Source: Listeria rocourtiae FSL F6-920
Lineage (GTDB): Bacteria; Bacillota; Bacilli; Lactobacillales; Listeriaceae
DNA length: 35,825 bases
Direction of reading: 5' to 3'
Assembly: GCF_000525975.1 (NCBI RefSeq)
Contig: NZ_AODK01000031.1
Coordinates: forward strand, 1 to 35,825
In this document: positions 1-8,757 of the stretch, piece after piece
How positions within the stretch are numbered: position 1 is the first letter of the stretch
Layout of the letters: each line of letters starts with the position of its first letter
Notes under the pieces: model-generated
Told to the model about the DNA's origin: nothing
The model's database searches: none
The model's input: only the letters and a program-made list of their open reading frames with translations
Position numbers and translations under genes: made by a program

Positions 1-113
1 GTAAAAAAATTGTGAACCGTAGTCCGTTGCCGCCTTTGCTTCGTATCCCCCTAACCCGAGCAAAACAATACTTATAAGCAACAAGCCCATCAAAAAAAAT
101 TTTGTTTTTTCAT
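1..113 (-). CDS. secreted protein, N-terminal fragment (runs off window; frame broken)
   Basis: Only the first part of this gene is in the window. An AGAGGGGT ribosome site (about 122-129) lies 8-9 bases before an ATG at 113. The first codons give MKKQNFF and then hit TGA directly after a run of eight T (plus-strand A8 at 92-99). With one more T the reading continues as a textbook signal peptide: a hydrophobic core (LMGLLLISIVLLGLGG) followed by an EAKAA-type cleavage site, and it stays open to the window edge. So this is probably an exported protein with a one-base homopolymer error or a true frameshift. Its function cannot be told from about 35 residues. Confidence 0.5.
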
Positions 114-129
114 TTTCATCACCCCTCTA

Positions 130-681
130 GCTAATTCTGGTTTGTTTTTCCCTACTTTGTTTTAAATAAAACATAGAAAGGTTTCACAAATACATTTGAA
201 CATTGACCATATTCCCTTTACAATTGAGAAAAATAGCTATAATTAAGTATTTTTTGTACCTTCTATTTTACCTGCCAAATCAATCAAATGAATGGCCTCA
301 TATGTTATCGTTCTTCTCTCTCAAAACTAAATCGTCAAATATTTTTTAATAATTAGGACGTTTTGTATCACCTCTTAGAAAATATTTCCTACCAACTTAG
401 AAATCTATTTTTTCACTCTTCTAAGCAACAAGCGTCACAAGTTGGAACCTGCTCATGATTTTGTTGTTTTGGGGTACATAGATTTCCCTCACCTTTTCGC
501 AAATCGCTGGAAAGGTTGGACTTTTTTGATCGATTTGCCCTAGACAGGAATAGTTTCCCAGATGAATTATAGTCCCCTTATTTTTCTATTATCAAGCATA
601 AATATCTAGAGAATAATTATAAAAATCGACGGAAAAGTATAGAACAAAAAGAACAGATACTGTACTTTAAATACTTATCCA
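130..681. other. gene-free stretch, 550 bp
   Basis: AT-rich sequence between the left-edge secreted-protein gene and the small HTH gene. I see no open frame of credible length on either strand, no convincing terminator and no repeat. A good ribosome-site-like AAAGGTGAGG followed by ATG occurs on the minus strand near 475-495, but that frame stops after eight codons. Promoter elements for the left-edge gene are presumably here but none is clear. Confidence 0.5.
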
Positions 682-918
682 TCATTTATCCATCTGGAAT
701 GGCCGATATTTTTTCCTCAGCATGTTGGAATCCTGTTTTCTGCTTTCGATTTCGTAACGGTAAAATAATACAGCAGAGCCTTTATTTATTTTTGTGATTT
801 TACCACGGTTAACTAAAGAGTGAAAGCATTGTTTAGATATACCCAAATATTCTATAGCTTCTTGCCGAGATAGGAATTCTCGATTTAATAAATCTATGAG
901 TTTTTCTTGACGATTCAC
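682..918 (-). CDS. small helix-turn-helix (MerR/excisionase-type) protein
   Basis: A 78-residue protein, last gene of the polysaccharide operon. Residues 14-45 (FLSRQEAIEYLGISKQCFHS, then VNRGKI) read as the helix-turn-helix of the excisionase/MerR-like fold: an SRQEAIEYLGIS first helix and a second helix running into a G-K-I wing. The start is GTG, preceded by GAGGTGAGG at a good distance, and it overlaps the stop of the hydrolase gene by four bases, so the two are translationally coupled. A DNA-binding protein at the tail of a sugar-polymer operon suggests local autoregulation, but it could equally be a leftover excisionase. No ligand domain is present. Confidence 0.7.
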   Translation of the reverse strand: MNRQEKLIDLLNREFLSRQEAIEYLGISKQCFHSLVNRGKITKINKGSAVLFYRYEIESRKQDSNMLRKKYRPFQMDK

Positions 919-1592
919 GATACCTCACCTCTTATTTTAGCTAGTACTTGCAACAAATATGGCGGAAAATAGTTTCGTACGTCTGCATGAGACACATATT
1001 GTTTTATATCCCGTTCAACCTCTATCTCTTCATCAGTTAACTGTTCTAAAAGTGGTTTTATATGGCTTTTGTAAGTATGCTCTTTGTCAGAGTAGTGCAG
1101 GTAAATCGTTGGCGCTTTCTTACCTGAAATAGCTTTCTTTAGCAGATTATTTAATTGTTGTATATTCGTTTCGGAGATTTTATCTAACATTGATGTTAAC
1201 GTTGGCATGCGTTCCGGCTCTGCTCGAAGGTATTCTCCAACAAAATACTGCGGTGCACCAGAGATTACATTCGTAGCACCTAATCGGAAACCGAAATAAA
1301 GCGCTGCGTAACCACCTTTACTGGAACCTATATACGTTGTTTGTGTTGCATTCACTTCCAGATGGACCTTCGTGATTAGCTCCTCCACGGCATCACGCAC
1401 CCCAAAACTCCCTCGTTCGCAAAGGTAATAAACGCCTCTTTTCTGGTAGCCAAAATCATCTAAAATGAATAGTTTATTTCCAGACACCTCTTTTAGCGTA
1501 TTTACATAGTTGTAGGTGGAAGACATTCCTGCTCTTGGAAAAGCACTGAAGATAACAAGCAGTTCGCGACTTTGATTGTCTTTTTGAAGCAC
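915..1592 (-). CDS. alpha/beta hydrolase of the polysaccharide locus (Asp2-like)
   Basis: At least 225 residues with the nucleophile elbow G89-S-S-K-G-G94 (Ser91 the likely nucleophile), an acid candidate at D169 in YSDKEH and a histidine at H202 (VSHAD), in the order expected for an alpha/beta-hydrolase triad. Relatives occur in capsule/EPS loci and in accessory Sec systems (Asp2), where they are thought to act on sugar acyl groups; the substrate here is unknown. The GTG at 1592 has no ribosome site, and sensible coding sequence continues upstream in frame. The natural start is probably the ATG-ATG-AAA at 1677/1674, cut off by the A8 run at 1664-1671 (see findings). It overlaps the following HTH gene by four bases. 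Confidence 0.7.
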   Translation of the reverse strand: MLQKDNQSRELLVIFSAFPRAGMSSTYNYVNTLKEVSGNKLFILDDFGYQKRGVYYLCERGSFGVRDAVEELITKVHLEVNATQTTYIGSSKGGYAALYFGFRLGATNVISGAPQYFVGEYLRAEPERMPTLTSMLDKISETNIQQLNNLLKKAISGKKAPTIYLHYSDKEHTYKSHIKPLLEQLTDEEIEVERDIKQYVSHADVRNYFPPYLLQVLAKIRGEVS

Positions 1593-1629
1593 GTAGCGTA
1601 ATTTTACCCCGTTGGATTGTGTAGCTGTT

Positions 1630-2400
1630 TTACCAATGATTTGAAAATAAAGCTTGGCTAATATTTTTTTTCATCATACATACCCACTTATTCGCTTTTT
1701 TTATAGCTTGGTAAGCATATCCTATGAAATTGTATAGTGTATGAACATAGGTAAGTTTCTCTTGCTCTCGATACATTTTCCATGTTTGTTGCATCATCTT
1801 AACCTTATTACCCGACAATGTATTAGCCTCAACTTGGTAGAACGCAAGCCCTTCGTTTAAACCATATGCATGGGTACCTTTTTTTAAAATAGCAAGCCAC
1901 GTTGCAGTATCTTGCCTAGTTCGGATATTCGGCATTGTGAAATGTCCAACAATAGTACGATCAACCATCACTGTCAGACAACCAATAATCGTGTTTCGCA
2001 ATAGTTTCTTATATGTCATCTCGACTGGAGCCGGAACAAACCGCCTCTTTCCGTTTGGTTCATTACGATAATAAGCCGTGAAACTAAAGCCAATGTTATT
2101 TGTAGCCATAAAAGCCTGCTGTCTAGCTAATTTTTCTGGATGCCAACTGTCATCACTATCCAAAAAAGCGATATATCTACCAGTTGCGGCCTTAATGCCA
2201 GTATTTCTGGCAACAGCTACTCCACTATTTTGGCTCAGTCGGATTAGTCGGACTCGATTGTCTTTTATCTTCTCGACAATACGCAACGTTTCATCGCTTG
2301 AGTAATCGTCAATGATGATTAGTTCTAAATCCTGATATGTCTGCAGCAGAACACTTTGAACAGCGCGTTCAATCGTTTTGGCGCTATTATAACTTGGCAT
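1630..2400 (-). CDS. family 2 glycosyltransferase
   Basis: A GT-A fold glycosyltransferase of about 256 residues. The N-terminus has the MPSYNSAKTIERAV signature, DDYSSDET binds the nucleotide, and DSDDSWHPEK holds the metal-binding DxD motif near residue 80. It should transfer one sugar from a nucleotide donor to the lipid-linked repeat unit at the inner membrane face. Starting at 2400 loses the first beta strand. The frame stays open upstream (ENKRISII), and a strong AGGAGG lies before an ATC codon at 2427, where ATG would be expected. The 3' end is also uncertain: two A-runs (A7 and A8) lie in the last 30 codons and the hydrolase coding sequence starts inside it. It lies directly after the GT4 gene. 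Confidence 0.85.
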   Translation of the reverse strand: MPSYNSAKTIERAVQSVLLQTYQDLELIIIDDYSSDETLRIVEKIKDNRVRLIRLSQNSGVAVARNTGIKAATGRYIAFLDSDDSWHPEKLARQQAFMATNNIGFSFTAYYRNEPNGKRRFVPAPVEMTYKKLLRNTIIGCLTVMVDRTIVGHFTMPNIRTRQDTATWLAILKKGTHAYGLNEGLAFYQVEANTLSGNKVKMMQQTWKMYREQEKLTYVHTLYNFIGYAYQAIKKANKWVCMMKKNISQALFSNHW

Positions 2401-2407
2401 AATGATG

Positions 2408-3679
2408 CTAATTCGTTTGTTTTCGATGGGATTCTCCTCCTAACTTTGTATAGTAGCCTAGTAAACGATGTTGTTCGTTTTCCCAGATATACTTTTCTTT
2501 AATCGCAGTAATATTCGTTTTAAACTGGTTGTACTGGTGAGCGTTTTCCATGATAGCATTAACACCATCCGCAATAGACATCGGGTCATGCGAATCCACA
2601 CATAGTCCGACTTTATCACCTTGTACCACCTTTTTTATTTCAGGAAAATCACAAGCAACAATCGGCACCCCAGCAGCAATGTATTCAAATAACTTATTGG
2701 ACGAAGCCGAGTAATGGTTGAAACATGTATTGTTCAACACTTGAAAACCAAGATATGCTTGCTCGGTATAGCTCTTTAAATTAGCAAGTGGTACTTGAGG
2801 AACAAATTTGACTTTATGGTTTAGACTCTTTTTGGCAACCAATGTTTCAAGTTCGCTTTTCTGACGACCATTTCCAATGAAGACAAGCGTCCCTTTTTTG
2901 AAAAATGGTGCTGCAGCTACTAACTTTTCCAACCCCCTCCCTGGATTGATAACACCTTGATAAAGCAAAATGTGTTCGTCTTGCGGGAGATTTAATTCCT
3001 CATGAAGTGATGTAGTCTTTGTTGGTGTGACATCAAGTTCCGGATAATTGTGCAAAACCTCCGGCAAAAAACCATATATTTTTTCGTTATATTTCGCTCT
3101 AGTATCATTTTCAACAATCATGAAATCAACAGTCTTAATGTACAAAGCTTCGATAAACCCATGAATCGAACCATGGTAGCCCTCGCGGCTAGTTTGCACT
3201 TCATGGGAATCATAGATAAGTGCCTTCTGTTTCATACGAAATTTCGCGGCAATATGTGCTTGTGGTAATGTATTTAAATCATGCGCATGATAAAAATCAG
3301 GCTTCCTACAGCGAGCAACACCTGTCATTTCAACGATAAGTGATGCCATATGAAGCATTCGCCTCACTTTTGGAATCACTAATGATACTAAACATAAAGC
3401 ACTCAGTATAGTGGCAATAAGCTTTCCTGAAACCAACCCCAAAACGAGTATAGCTATAAGAAGACTCAGAATACATATCATTCCTTTTCTCCCATTAATT
3501 CGCGTCACCTGAAAACCTTGTTGCACCTCTTCTTTGTGAGGTAACATTGCTTTTCCTGCTTCTTGTATGCATATCAAATCAACCTGATACCCTGCACCCG
3601 ACAATGCTTTTCCTTCCTTATACACTCTGGCATCATTCGTAAAATTATTAAATAATAACATTGTAATCTTCTGTTTCAT
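2408..3679 (-). CDS. family 4 glycosyltransferase, membrane-associated
   Basis: A 423-residue GT-B glycosyltransferase. The N-terminal half has FNDARVYKEGKAL, typical of GT4 enzymes that start with NDARV, then an unusual hydrophobic stretch at about 65-105 (two predicted membrane segments) inserted before the HAHDLNTLP block. The C-terminal half carries LLYQGVINPGRGLEKL, VFIGNGRQ and the retaining-GT E-x7-E-like region SASSNKLFEYIAAGVPIVACD. It should build the repeat unit on undecaprenyl diphosphate. Its ATG at 3679 overlaps the stop of the SGNH-like gene by four bases. Donor and acceptor cannot be inferred. Confidence 0.85.
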   Translation of the reverse strand: MKQKITMLLFNNFTNDARVYKEGKALSGAGYQVDLICIQEAGKAMLPHKEEVQQGFQVTRINGRKGMICILSLLIAILVLGLVSGKLIATILSALCLVSLVIPKVRRMLHMASLIVEMTGVARCRKPDFYHAHDLNTLPQAHIAAKFRMKQKALIYDSHEVQTSREGYHGSIHGFIEALYIKTVDFMIVENDTRAKYNEKIYGFLPEVLHNYPELDVTPTKTTSLHEELNLPQDEHILLYQGVINPGRGLEKLVAAAPFFKKGTLVFIGNGRQKSELETLVAKKSLNHKVKFVPQVPLANLKSYTEQAYLGFQVLNNTCFNHYSASSNKLFEYIAAGVPIVACDFPEIKKVVQGDKVGLCVDSHDPMSIADGVNAIMENAHQYNQFKTNITAIKEKYIWENEQHRLLGYYTKLGGESHRKQTN

Positions 3680-4554
3680 AAAGGCACCCGCTTCCTATCC
3701 AGAAGCTCTTGCAAAAACTTCTCCGTTCGCTTTCTTTGACCTATTTGGTTGACATGATAAACAGAATTTGCAATCTCTGAAATCGGTACAAAATAATCAC
3801 TTGGAGAGCCAATGACTGTAAAGTTAGACTCCAAATATGCTTTTAAATCAGCGATATAACTAGAACTTTCATACGCATCAAATCCGAGTGTACTAGGGTA
3901 CGTTAGTTTGACATTAATATTCTTCCTTTTAGCCATTCTTACAAAACGATGCAATGCTTGAATTGCCTCTGTCTCCTCAAAATGATGTGGAAAACGTAAT
4001 GGTTTATTCTTACTGGAATCTAAATCAGAAAACGCGATATTCTGATAGGATCCGCATTCACTAATATCAAATTTTTTCTCGACAAATTTAAAATTTAATC
4101 TTACATTAGCAAATAAATAGTAAGCTTGTTCTTTTAGCGAAAAACGTTTCAATTTGTGACGATTGTACATTCGATAATACTCATACGCAAAAATATCATG
4201 ATTTGGTCGATAGTAAAGCGAATAAGCAAAACAACATATGATTTCATCCCCTGATCTTGCATTTTTCATAGCCGTATCAAGAATAAACTGCATGCCCAGA
4301 CCAACATTTAATCCAAAATTCACATGAGGCAGTTCTTCTCGCTCATTCAAAAAAGCTGTATCAAAACTGTACAATACATCGCTTCCCCCAACTATCAGCC
4401 GCTTTTTCCCTTGTATCCGGGTAGCATAGGTCTCTTTCACCACAAGCAAGCGTTTAATTCGCACAATCCCTTTTGCCTGGTAGAAAAAGAAATATAATGC
4501 GATTCCTGTGATAAGTAATACGACAAAACTAATAAATATAACCAAGACAATCAC
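3676..4554 (-). CDS. SGNH/DltD-like polysaccharide-modifying enzyme, membrane-anchored
   Basis: 292 residues with one N-terminal membrane anchor (about 1-26, very hydrophobic, no cleavage site), then a domain starting with LIVGGSDVLYSF, where Ser58 sits as in the GDS block of SGNH hydrolases. Near the C-terminus, SVYHVNQIG places H267 where the SGNH catalytic histidine is expected, although the usual Asp three residues before it is Ser. The layout (anchor plus extracytoplasmic SGNH-like domain) resembles DltD and capsule O-acetyltransferases, so decoration of the exported polymer is the best guess. It overlaps both neighbours by four bases (ugd before it, GT4 after), so it is coupled within the operon. 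Confidence 0.6.
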   Translation of the reverse strand: MIVLVIFISFVVLLITGIALYFFFYQAKGIVRIKRLLVVKETYATRIQGKKRLIVGGSDVLYSFDTAFLNEREELPHVNFGLNVGLGMQFILDTAMKNARSGDEIICCFAYSLYYRPNHDIFAYEYYRMYNRHKLKRFSLKEQAYYLFANVRLNFKFVEKKFDISECGSYQNIAFSDLDSSKNKPLRFPHHFEETEAIQALHRFVRMAKRKNINVKLTYPSTLGFDAYESSSYIADLKAYLESNFTVIGSPSDYFVPISEIANSVYHVNQIGQRKRTEKFLQELLDRKRVPL

Positions 4555-5867
4555 CTCAAAACCGGTATTTTATCATGATTTTGTCGTCCAATAGATCGAT
4601 AAATAATTCCAGCTTCTTTCATCTGATACTGATCCATACAATTTCGTCCATCGATGACAACCGGCACACGCATCATTGTTTTTAAAACAGCCAAATCAAG
4701 TTGCCTCACCTCATACCATTCCGTCACAATAATAGCCGCTTCCGCATCAAACAAAGCAGATTCCATCTTATCGTATAGTTCCACCGAACTAGGCAACAAA
4801 GTACGCGCCACACTCGTTGCAACTGGATCATACGCCGTAACATGAGCTCCTGCATCTAACAATTGTGTAATAACCTTGATTGACGCTGCATCGCGCATAT
4901 CATCCGTATTTGGCTTAAATGCTAAGCCTAGCACCGCAATTTTTTTCCCGCGTAAATCATGATGAATCGTCAATAAATTCTCCATCACTTTTTCATAACG
5001 AACCGCATTTACTGCCTCTACAGCATCCAATAGCGGCAAATGTGCACCTTCTTCACGTGCCATCGCAATAAGTGCCTTTGTATCTTTTGGAAAACACGAA
5101 CCACCATAACCAATTCCTGCCTGTAGAAAATGACTTCCAATCCTTTTATCCATACCAATACCAGCACTCACGGCTTCAATATCGGCATTTTTCCATTCAC
5201 ACATATTTGCCATTTCATTGATAAAACTAATCTTCGTCGCTAAAAAAGCATTTGCCGCATACTTGATCATCTCAGCGCTACGTATATCTGTCTCAAAAAT
5301 CGGCACTGAAAATGGTTCGAAAATCACCCGCATTACACATAATGCTTCCTCATGAGCCGTCCCCACAACAATCCGATCGCCATAAAACGTATCATGAATG
5401 GCGCTACCTTCCCGCAAAAACTCTGGGTTTGAAACCATCATTGGCCTAATTCCACCAGTCATTGCAATCGTGTCTGCAATCAAATCATTCGTCCCCACAG
5501 GAACCGTACTCTTCGTCACAATGACCGTATCCTCCCGCACAAATGGCGTAATATCACGAGCTGCTGCCAAAATATAATCTAAATTTGCTGAGCCATCTGT
5601 ACTTTGAGGCGTCCCAACTGCAATAAAGATAACACGAGCCGCTTCAACTACGTTCTCCAAACACGTCTCAAAGGCTAGTCGTCCCTTCAAAATATTATTT
5701 CGCATCAAATCCTCTAACCCAGGCTCATAAATTGGCGACTGGCCATCACGCATTCGCGCCACCTTTGCTGCATCTACATCCACACATGTCACATAATGCC
5801 CTACTTCCGCAAGCGCCGTACCAGTAACGAGCCCAACGTAACCTGTTCCAATAACAACTATATTCAT
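4551..5867 (-). CDS. ugd: UDP-glucose 6-dehydrogenase
   Basis: A 438-residue NAD-dependent enzyme that oxidises UDP-glucose twice to UDP-glucuronate, giving the polymer an acidic sugar. The Rossmann motif GTGYVG is at 7-12, the TKSTVPVGT substrate block at 118-126, the NPEFLREG block at 148-155, and the catalytic cysteine C258 is in GYGGSCFPKD. The C-terminal domain has GLAFKPNTDDMRDA. Length and motifs match Bacillus TuaD/Ugd. It follows the epimerase gene by 18 bases and overlaps the SGNH-like gene. A substrate other than UDP-glucose (for example UDP-GalNAc) is unlikely, because the other dehydrogenase here has the ManNAc-type signature. Confidence 0.92.
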   Translation of the reverse strand: MNIVVIGTGYVGLVTGTALAEVGHYVTCVDVDAAKVARMRDGQSPIYEPGLEDLMRNNILKGRLAFETCLENVVEAARVIFIAVGTPQSTDGSANLDYILAAARDITPFVREDTVIVTKSTVPVGTNDLIADTIAMTGGIRPMMVSNPEFLREGSAIHDTFYGDRIVVGTAHEEALCVMRVIFEPFSVPIFETDIRSAEMIKYAANAFLATKISFINEMANMCEWKNADIEAVSAGIGMDKRIGSHFLQAGIGYGGSCFPKDTKALIAMAREEGAHLPLLDAVEAVNAVRYEKVMENLLTIHHDLRGKKIAVLGLAFKPNTDDMRDAASIKVITQLLDAGAHVTAYDPVATSVARTLLPSSVELYDKMESALFDAEAAIIVTEWYEVRQLDLAVLKTMMRVPVVIDGRNCMDQYQMKEAGIIYRSIGRQNHDKIPVLR

Positions 5868-5885
5868 ATTACTCTCCTTCGTCCC

Positions 5886-6827
5886 CTATTTTACCAAAAT
5901 CATTTTTTGCCTTTGATTCTCCAAGTGCATCTGTTTAAGCCCTTTTGCCAACGTATACTGTGGGCACCAGCCTGTTACTTTTTGAAATTTCGTATTAGAA
6001 AGGCGGCTATCACGTACGTCCCCTACACGATGACTCCTATTTTCAGGTACTACCACTACTTGTAATACATTGCTCATCACCAATAACACATCATTAATCG
6101 ACGTCTGCTCACCTGTAGAAATGTTATAAACTCCATTTTCCCGCACATTCAAAGCTAAAATGAGAGCTTCTGCAATATCGGCCACATAAACAAAATCACG
6201 CGTCTGCTCACCATCTCCATAAATAACAGGACTTTCATTATTTCTGACTTTTTCCAAAAAATCAGAAATAACATCCTTCGCTCCAGCCTCTTTCTGACCA
6301 TAAACATTGGCAAAACGAAGGACACAATACGGAAAATCCTCCATCTCATCATTTAGCTTCAAATATTGCTCCCCAATCCATTTCGACATACCGTATGGTG
6401 AGATCGGCATTGGTAATGCATCCTCCATGAGTGGCAACTCCGTATTATTGCCATAAACCGCTGCCGAAGAAGCAAATACAAACCGTTCAAAATTGGCTAT
6501 TTCCTTGCAAGCCTCAATCACGTTCAACGTTCCCATGATATTAATATCTGCGTCCAATTGCTGTTGCTCTAGCGAAACCTGCACATCAATCTGCGCGGCC
6601 AAATGAATTACAAAATGCGGTGCAAACTCCTTAATATATTCCTTTGCAGCCTTACTACGGATATCACAAATTTTCAAATTCACCAACGTTTCAGGAATAG
6701 CCAGTCGGTCACCACTACTCAAATCATCGATCACAAAAATTTCATGTGACGTCGCAAGTAAATTCTGCACCACCAGAGAACCGATAAATCCGCAACCGCC
6801 TGTTATTAAAATACGTTTTTTCCCCAT
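5886..6827 (-). CDS. NAD-dependent UDP-sugar epimerase (extended SDR, GalE-like)
   Basis: About 313 residues of an extended short-chain dehydrogenase/reductase. The nucleotide motif ITGGCGFIG lies at the N-terminus, then DDLSSG, VIHLAAQ and the catalytic SSAAVYG ... SPYGMSK (Ser plus YxxxK), with RFANVYG after it. I start at the ATG at 6827 because it has AGGAAA seven bases before it; a longer frame from 6863 has no ribosome site and would overlap the transferase stop. It makes one sugar donor of the repeat unit, possibly UDP-galactose, UDP-GalNAc or UDP-galacturonate from the neighbouring Ugd product. Substrate is not decidable by eye. Confidence 0.85.
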   Translation of the reverse strand: MGKKRILITGGCGFIGSLVVQNLLATSHEIFVIDDLSSGDRLAIPETLVNLKICDIRSKAAKEYIKEFAPHFVIHLAAQIDVQVSLEQQQLDADINIMGTLNVIEACKEIANFERFVFASSAAVYGNNTELPLMEDALPMPISPYGMSKWIGEQYLKLNDEMEDFPYCVLRFANVYGQKEAGAKDVISDFLEKVRNNESPVIYGDGEQTRDFVYVADIAEALILALNVRENGVYNISTGEQTSINDVLLVMSNVLQVVVVPENRSHRVGDVRDSRLSNTKFQKVTGWCPQYTLAKGLKQMHLENQRQKMILVK

Positions 6828-6852
6828 GATTTTTCCTACTTTCATCAATCTT

Positions 6853-7518
6853 TTAAACTGCATCTCGTGACTTTAACACAACAACAACCGTCCGAATTAA
6901 AATGAGCAGATCCATACGTAACGAAAAATTTTCCACATAATAGGAATCTAATGCCATCTTCTCTCCGTTTGTCACAGAACTTCGCCCATTTACTTGTGCC
7001 CATCCAGTAATCCCTGGCTTCACTAGCAGACGCTTTCGCTGCCGCTCCGAATAACACGATGTAATCGCTGGTATTTCTGGTCTGGGGCCAATAAAACTCA
7101 TATTTCCCACCAACACATTGAAAAATTGTGGTAACTCATCTAAACTCGTACGACGAATAAATGCTCCAACCTTGGTCACATTTGGATTTTCCTCCATGAC
7201 ATTTTTAAAAACAAACGTATCCGGAACACCATTCTTCCAGTCGTATTCGTGTTCACCACACGTATCTCGTACACGCATTGATCGAAATTTATATATCGAA
7301 AATTCTTTCCCCTCTTTTCCTGTTCTGGTCTGCACGAATAGCACCGGCCCACGGTCCTCCAGCTTAATGCATAGCGCGGTTAGCAACATGACTGGCGCTG
7401 CTAAAATAATTCCAACGATACTCAGAATAATATCTGTAAAACGTTTCACGAAGGTTGCTGCCCACGTCCCTCTCTTTTTTCCTACCAAGCATATATCTTT
7501 ATTTCTTATGTTTTCCAA
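6853..7518 (-). CDS. undecaprenyl-phosphate sugar-phosphate transferase (initiating transferase)
   Basis: A 221-residue member of the bacterial sugar transferase family (WbaP/PssY/EpsL type). One membrane segment (about 26-48) is followed by KLEDRGPVLFVQTRTG, FSIYKFRSM, RRTSLDELPQ (the Asp-Glu catalytic pair), FIGPRPE and KPGITGWAQVNGR. It puts the first sugar phosphate on undecaprenyl phosphate and so starts the repeat unit at the cytoplasmic face. It is the short, single-domain form. The start is TTG at 7518, eight bases after GGGGAG, overlapping the end of wzx by 20 bases. The first sugar is not known. Confidence 0.92.
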   Translation of the reverse strand: MENIRNKDICLVGKKRGTWAATFVKRFTDIILSIVGIILAAPVMLLTALCIKLEDRGPVLFVQTRTGKEGKEFSIYKFRSMRVRDTCGEHEYDWKNGVPDTFVFKNVMEENPNVTKVGAFIRRTSLDELPQFFNVLVGNMSFIGPRPEIPAITSCYSERQRKRLLVKPGITGWAQVNGRSSVTNGEKMALDSYYVENFSLRMDLLILIRTVVVVLKSRDAV

Positions 7519-8757
7519 TGACTAATCTCCCCTTTGACTTCAAAAGTTGCCTGCCAATAAACCATAAACAAAGATTGAAAATGGCAATGACACTTCCGTA
7601 TATAAGCATCGTCTGTAAAAAATCATGTTGCATCCACCCAAAAATAGCGATGACGAATACAAGTTTTACAATTTCCAATACAATTTGAAATTTTTGTCGT
7701 TCCATCAAATAGAGAATCTGTGATGTAGCGCTACAAATAATTTGTGTTAAAAACATGACTCCTAAAACTTGCGTTAATTGTCCGGCTAAAAACCATTCTT
7801 CACCGAAAAGCATTTGAAAATTGACGGTGCAAAAAAGGCAAAAACACAGAATGGAACTGTGAAATAATAAGCTAACTTCTTCGTTAAGCCCACATATAAA
7901 TCGTACACCTTCTCTTTATTCTCCCCAATTTCCTTCGCTGCAATGCTATAAAAAAACTGAGATAAAGTAATCGCTAAAACCGAAATCGGTACGAGAATCA
8001 CACGCTGGACAAAAGCATATTGACCACTATCACTCGCGCCAAAAATGCCTAGCACAAATAACAATGGAAGCTGTAACGACAACGTATTTATCAAGCCTGC
8101 TGGCATCGAGAAGATAATAAAATGCTTATACTTCGTTAGTAAGTCTCTCGTATCACGCCATGTGATATGGGTCCTAACATCCCGCTTCGACACACGAGAT
8201 AATATCAAAGCACTAATAGCTTTCCCAATCACGTCGCCAAACAGTAACCCTAATCCTTTCATCACGTTTGAAAAGGCTAAACCAATCTGCAATAACCCCG
8301 TAAATCCGTTCTGTAACACTCGTGTAGTCGCCAACACCCGGTACTGTTCTCGGTTCATATTTTCATAATTATAGATTTGAATGAAACTTGTCATCGTAAT
8401 CCCAATGGAGAGAAAGACGGCCTCCCACAATGTTGGATGAATACCCACCCAGTTCAAAATACTGACGCCAAAAACAAGATATACGAGCAAAATTAAAAGA
8501 CTTATCAAGAATGCCAAGTACTGATTGATATGCATTAACTTTTTCGCTTGTACTTGGTTTCGCTCCAATGGAATCGCTTTTTCAAGCCCAAGACTAGCCA
8601 CCTTCACCGTCATTGTAATAACCGTCACGTATGCCGCATAAATTCCAAACTCTGCGGCTGTGTAAAGCCTTGCAATAACTGGTGCAAAGGCAATCATGAG
8701 TAATTGCGCAAACGCATTACCACTAAACAGAGTCCAAATGATTTTTTTTATACTCAA
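7499..8757 (-). CDS. wzx: Wzx-type polysaccharide flippase (frame broken at A4, 7817-7820)
   Basis: A MOP-superfamily flippase that moves the lipid-linked repeat unit across the membrane. The sequence reads as two pieces: 8757-7786, with about eight membrane segments from SGNAFAQLLMIAFAPVIAR onwards, and 7813-7499, continuing MLFGEEWFLAGQLTQVLG with the last segments. The first piece ends in SIFK then unrelated residues. One extra T in the minus-strand T4 at 7817-7820 joins them as SIFQMLFGEEW, which is what the family shows. I take this as one gene with an indel, about 418 residues when repaired. The start is TTG at 8757, after GGGAGAG, overlapping the end of wzy by 35 bases. Confidence 0.85.

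Noticed and set aside
430-560. Possible short Cys-rich peptide on the minus strand (ending VPTCDACCLEE)
   Set aside because: The in-frame start would be TTG without a ribosome site, and the ATG that has a good site is out of frame and stops after eight codons. It could be revisited if a C4-run indel there is confirmed, but as read it is not supported.
7118-8368. Plus-strand open frames antisense to the transferase and wzx genes
   Set aside because: Shadows of well-supported minus-strand genes, with no start signals.
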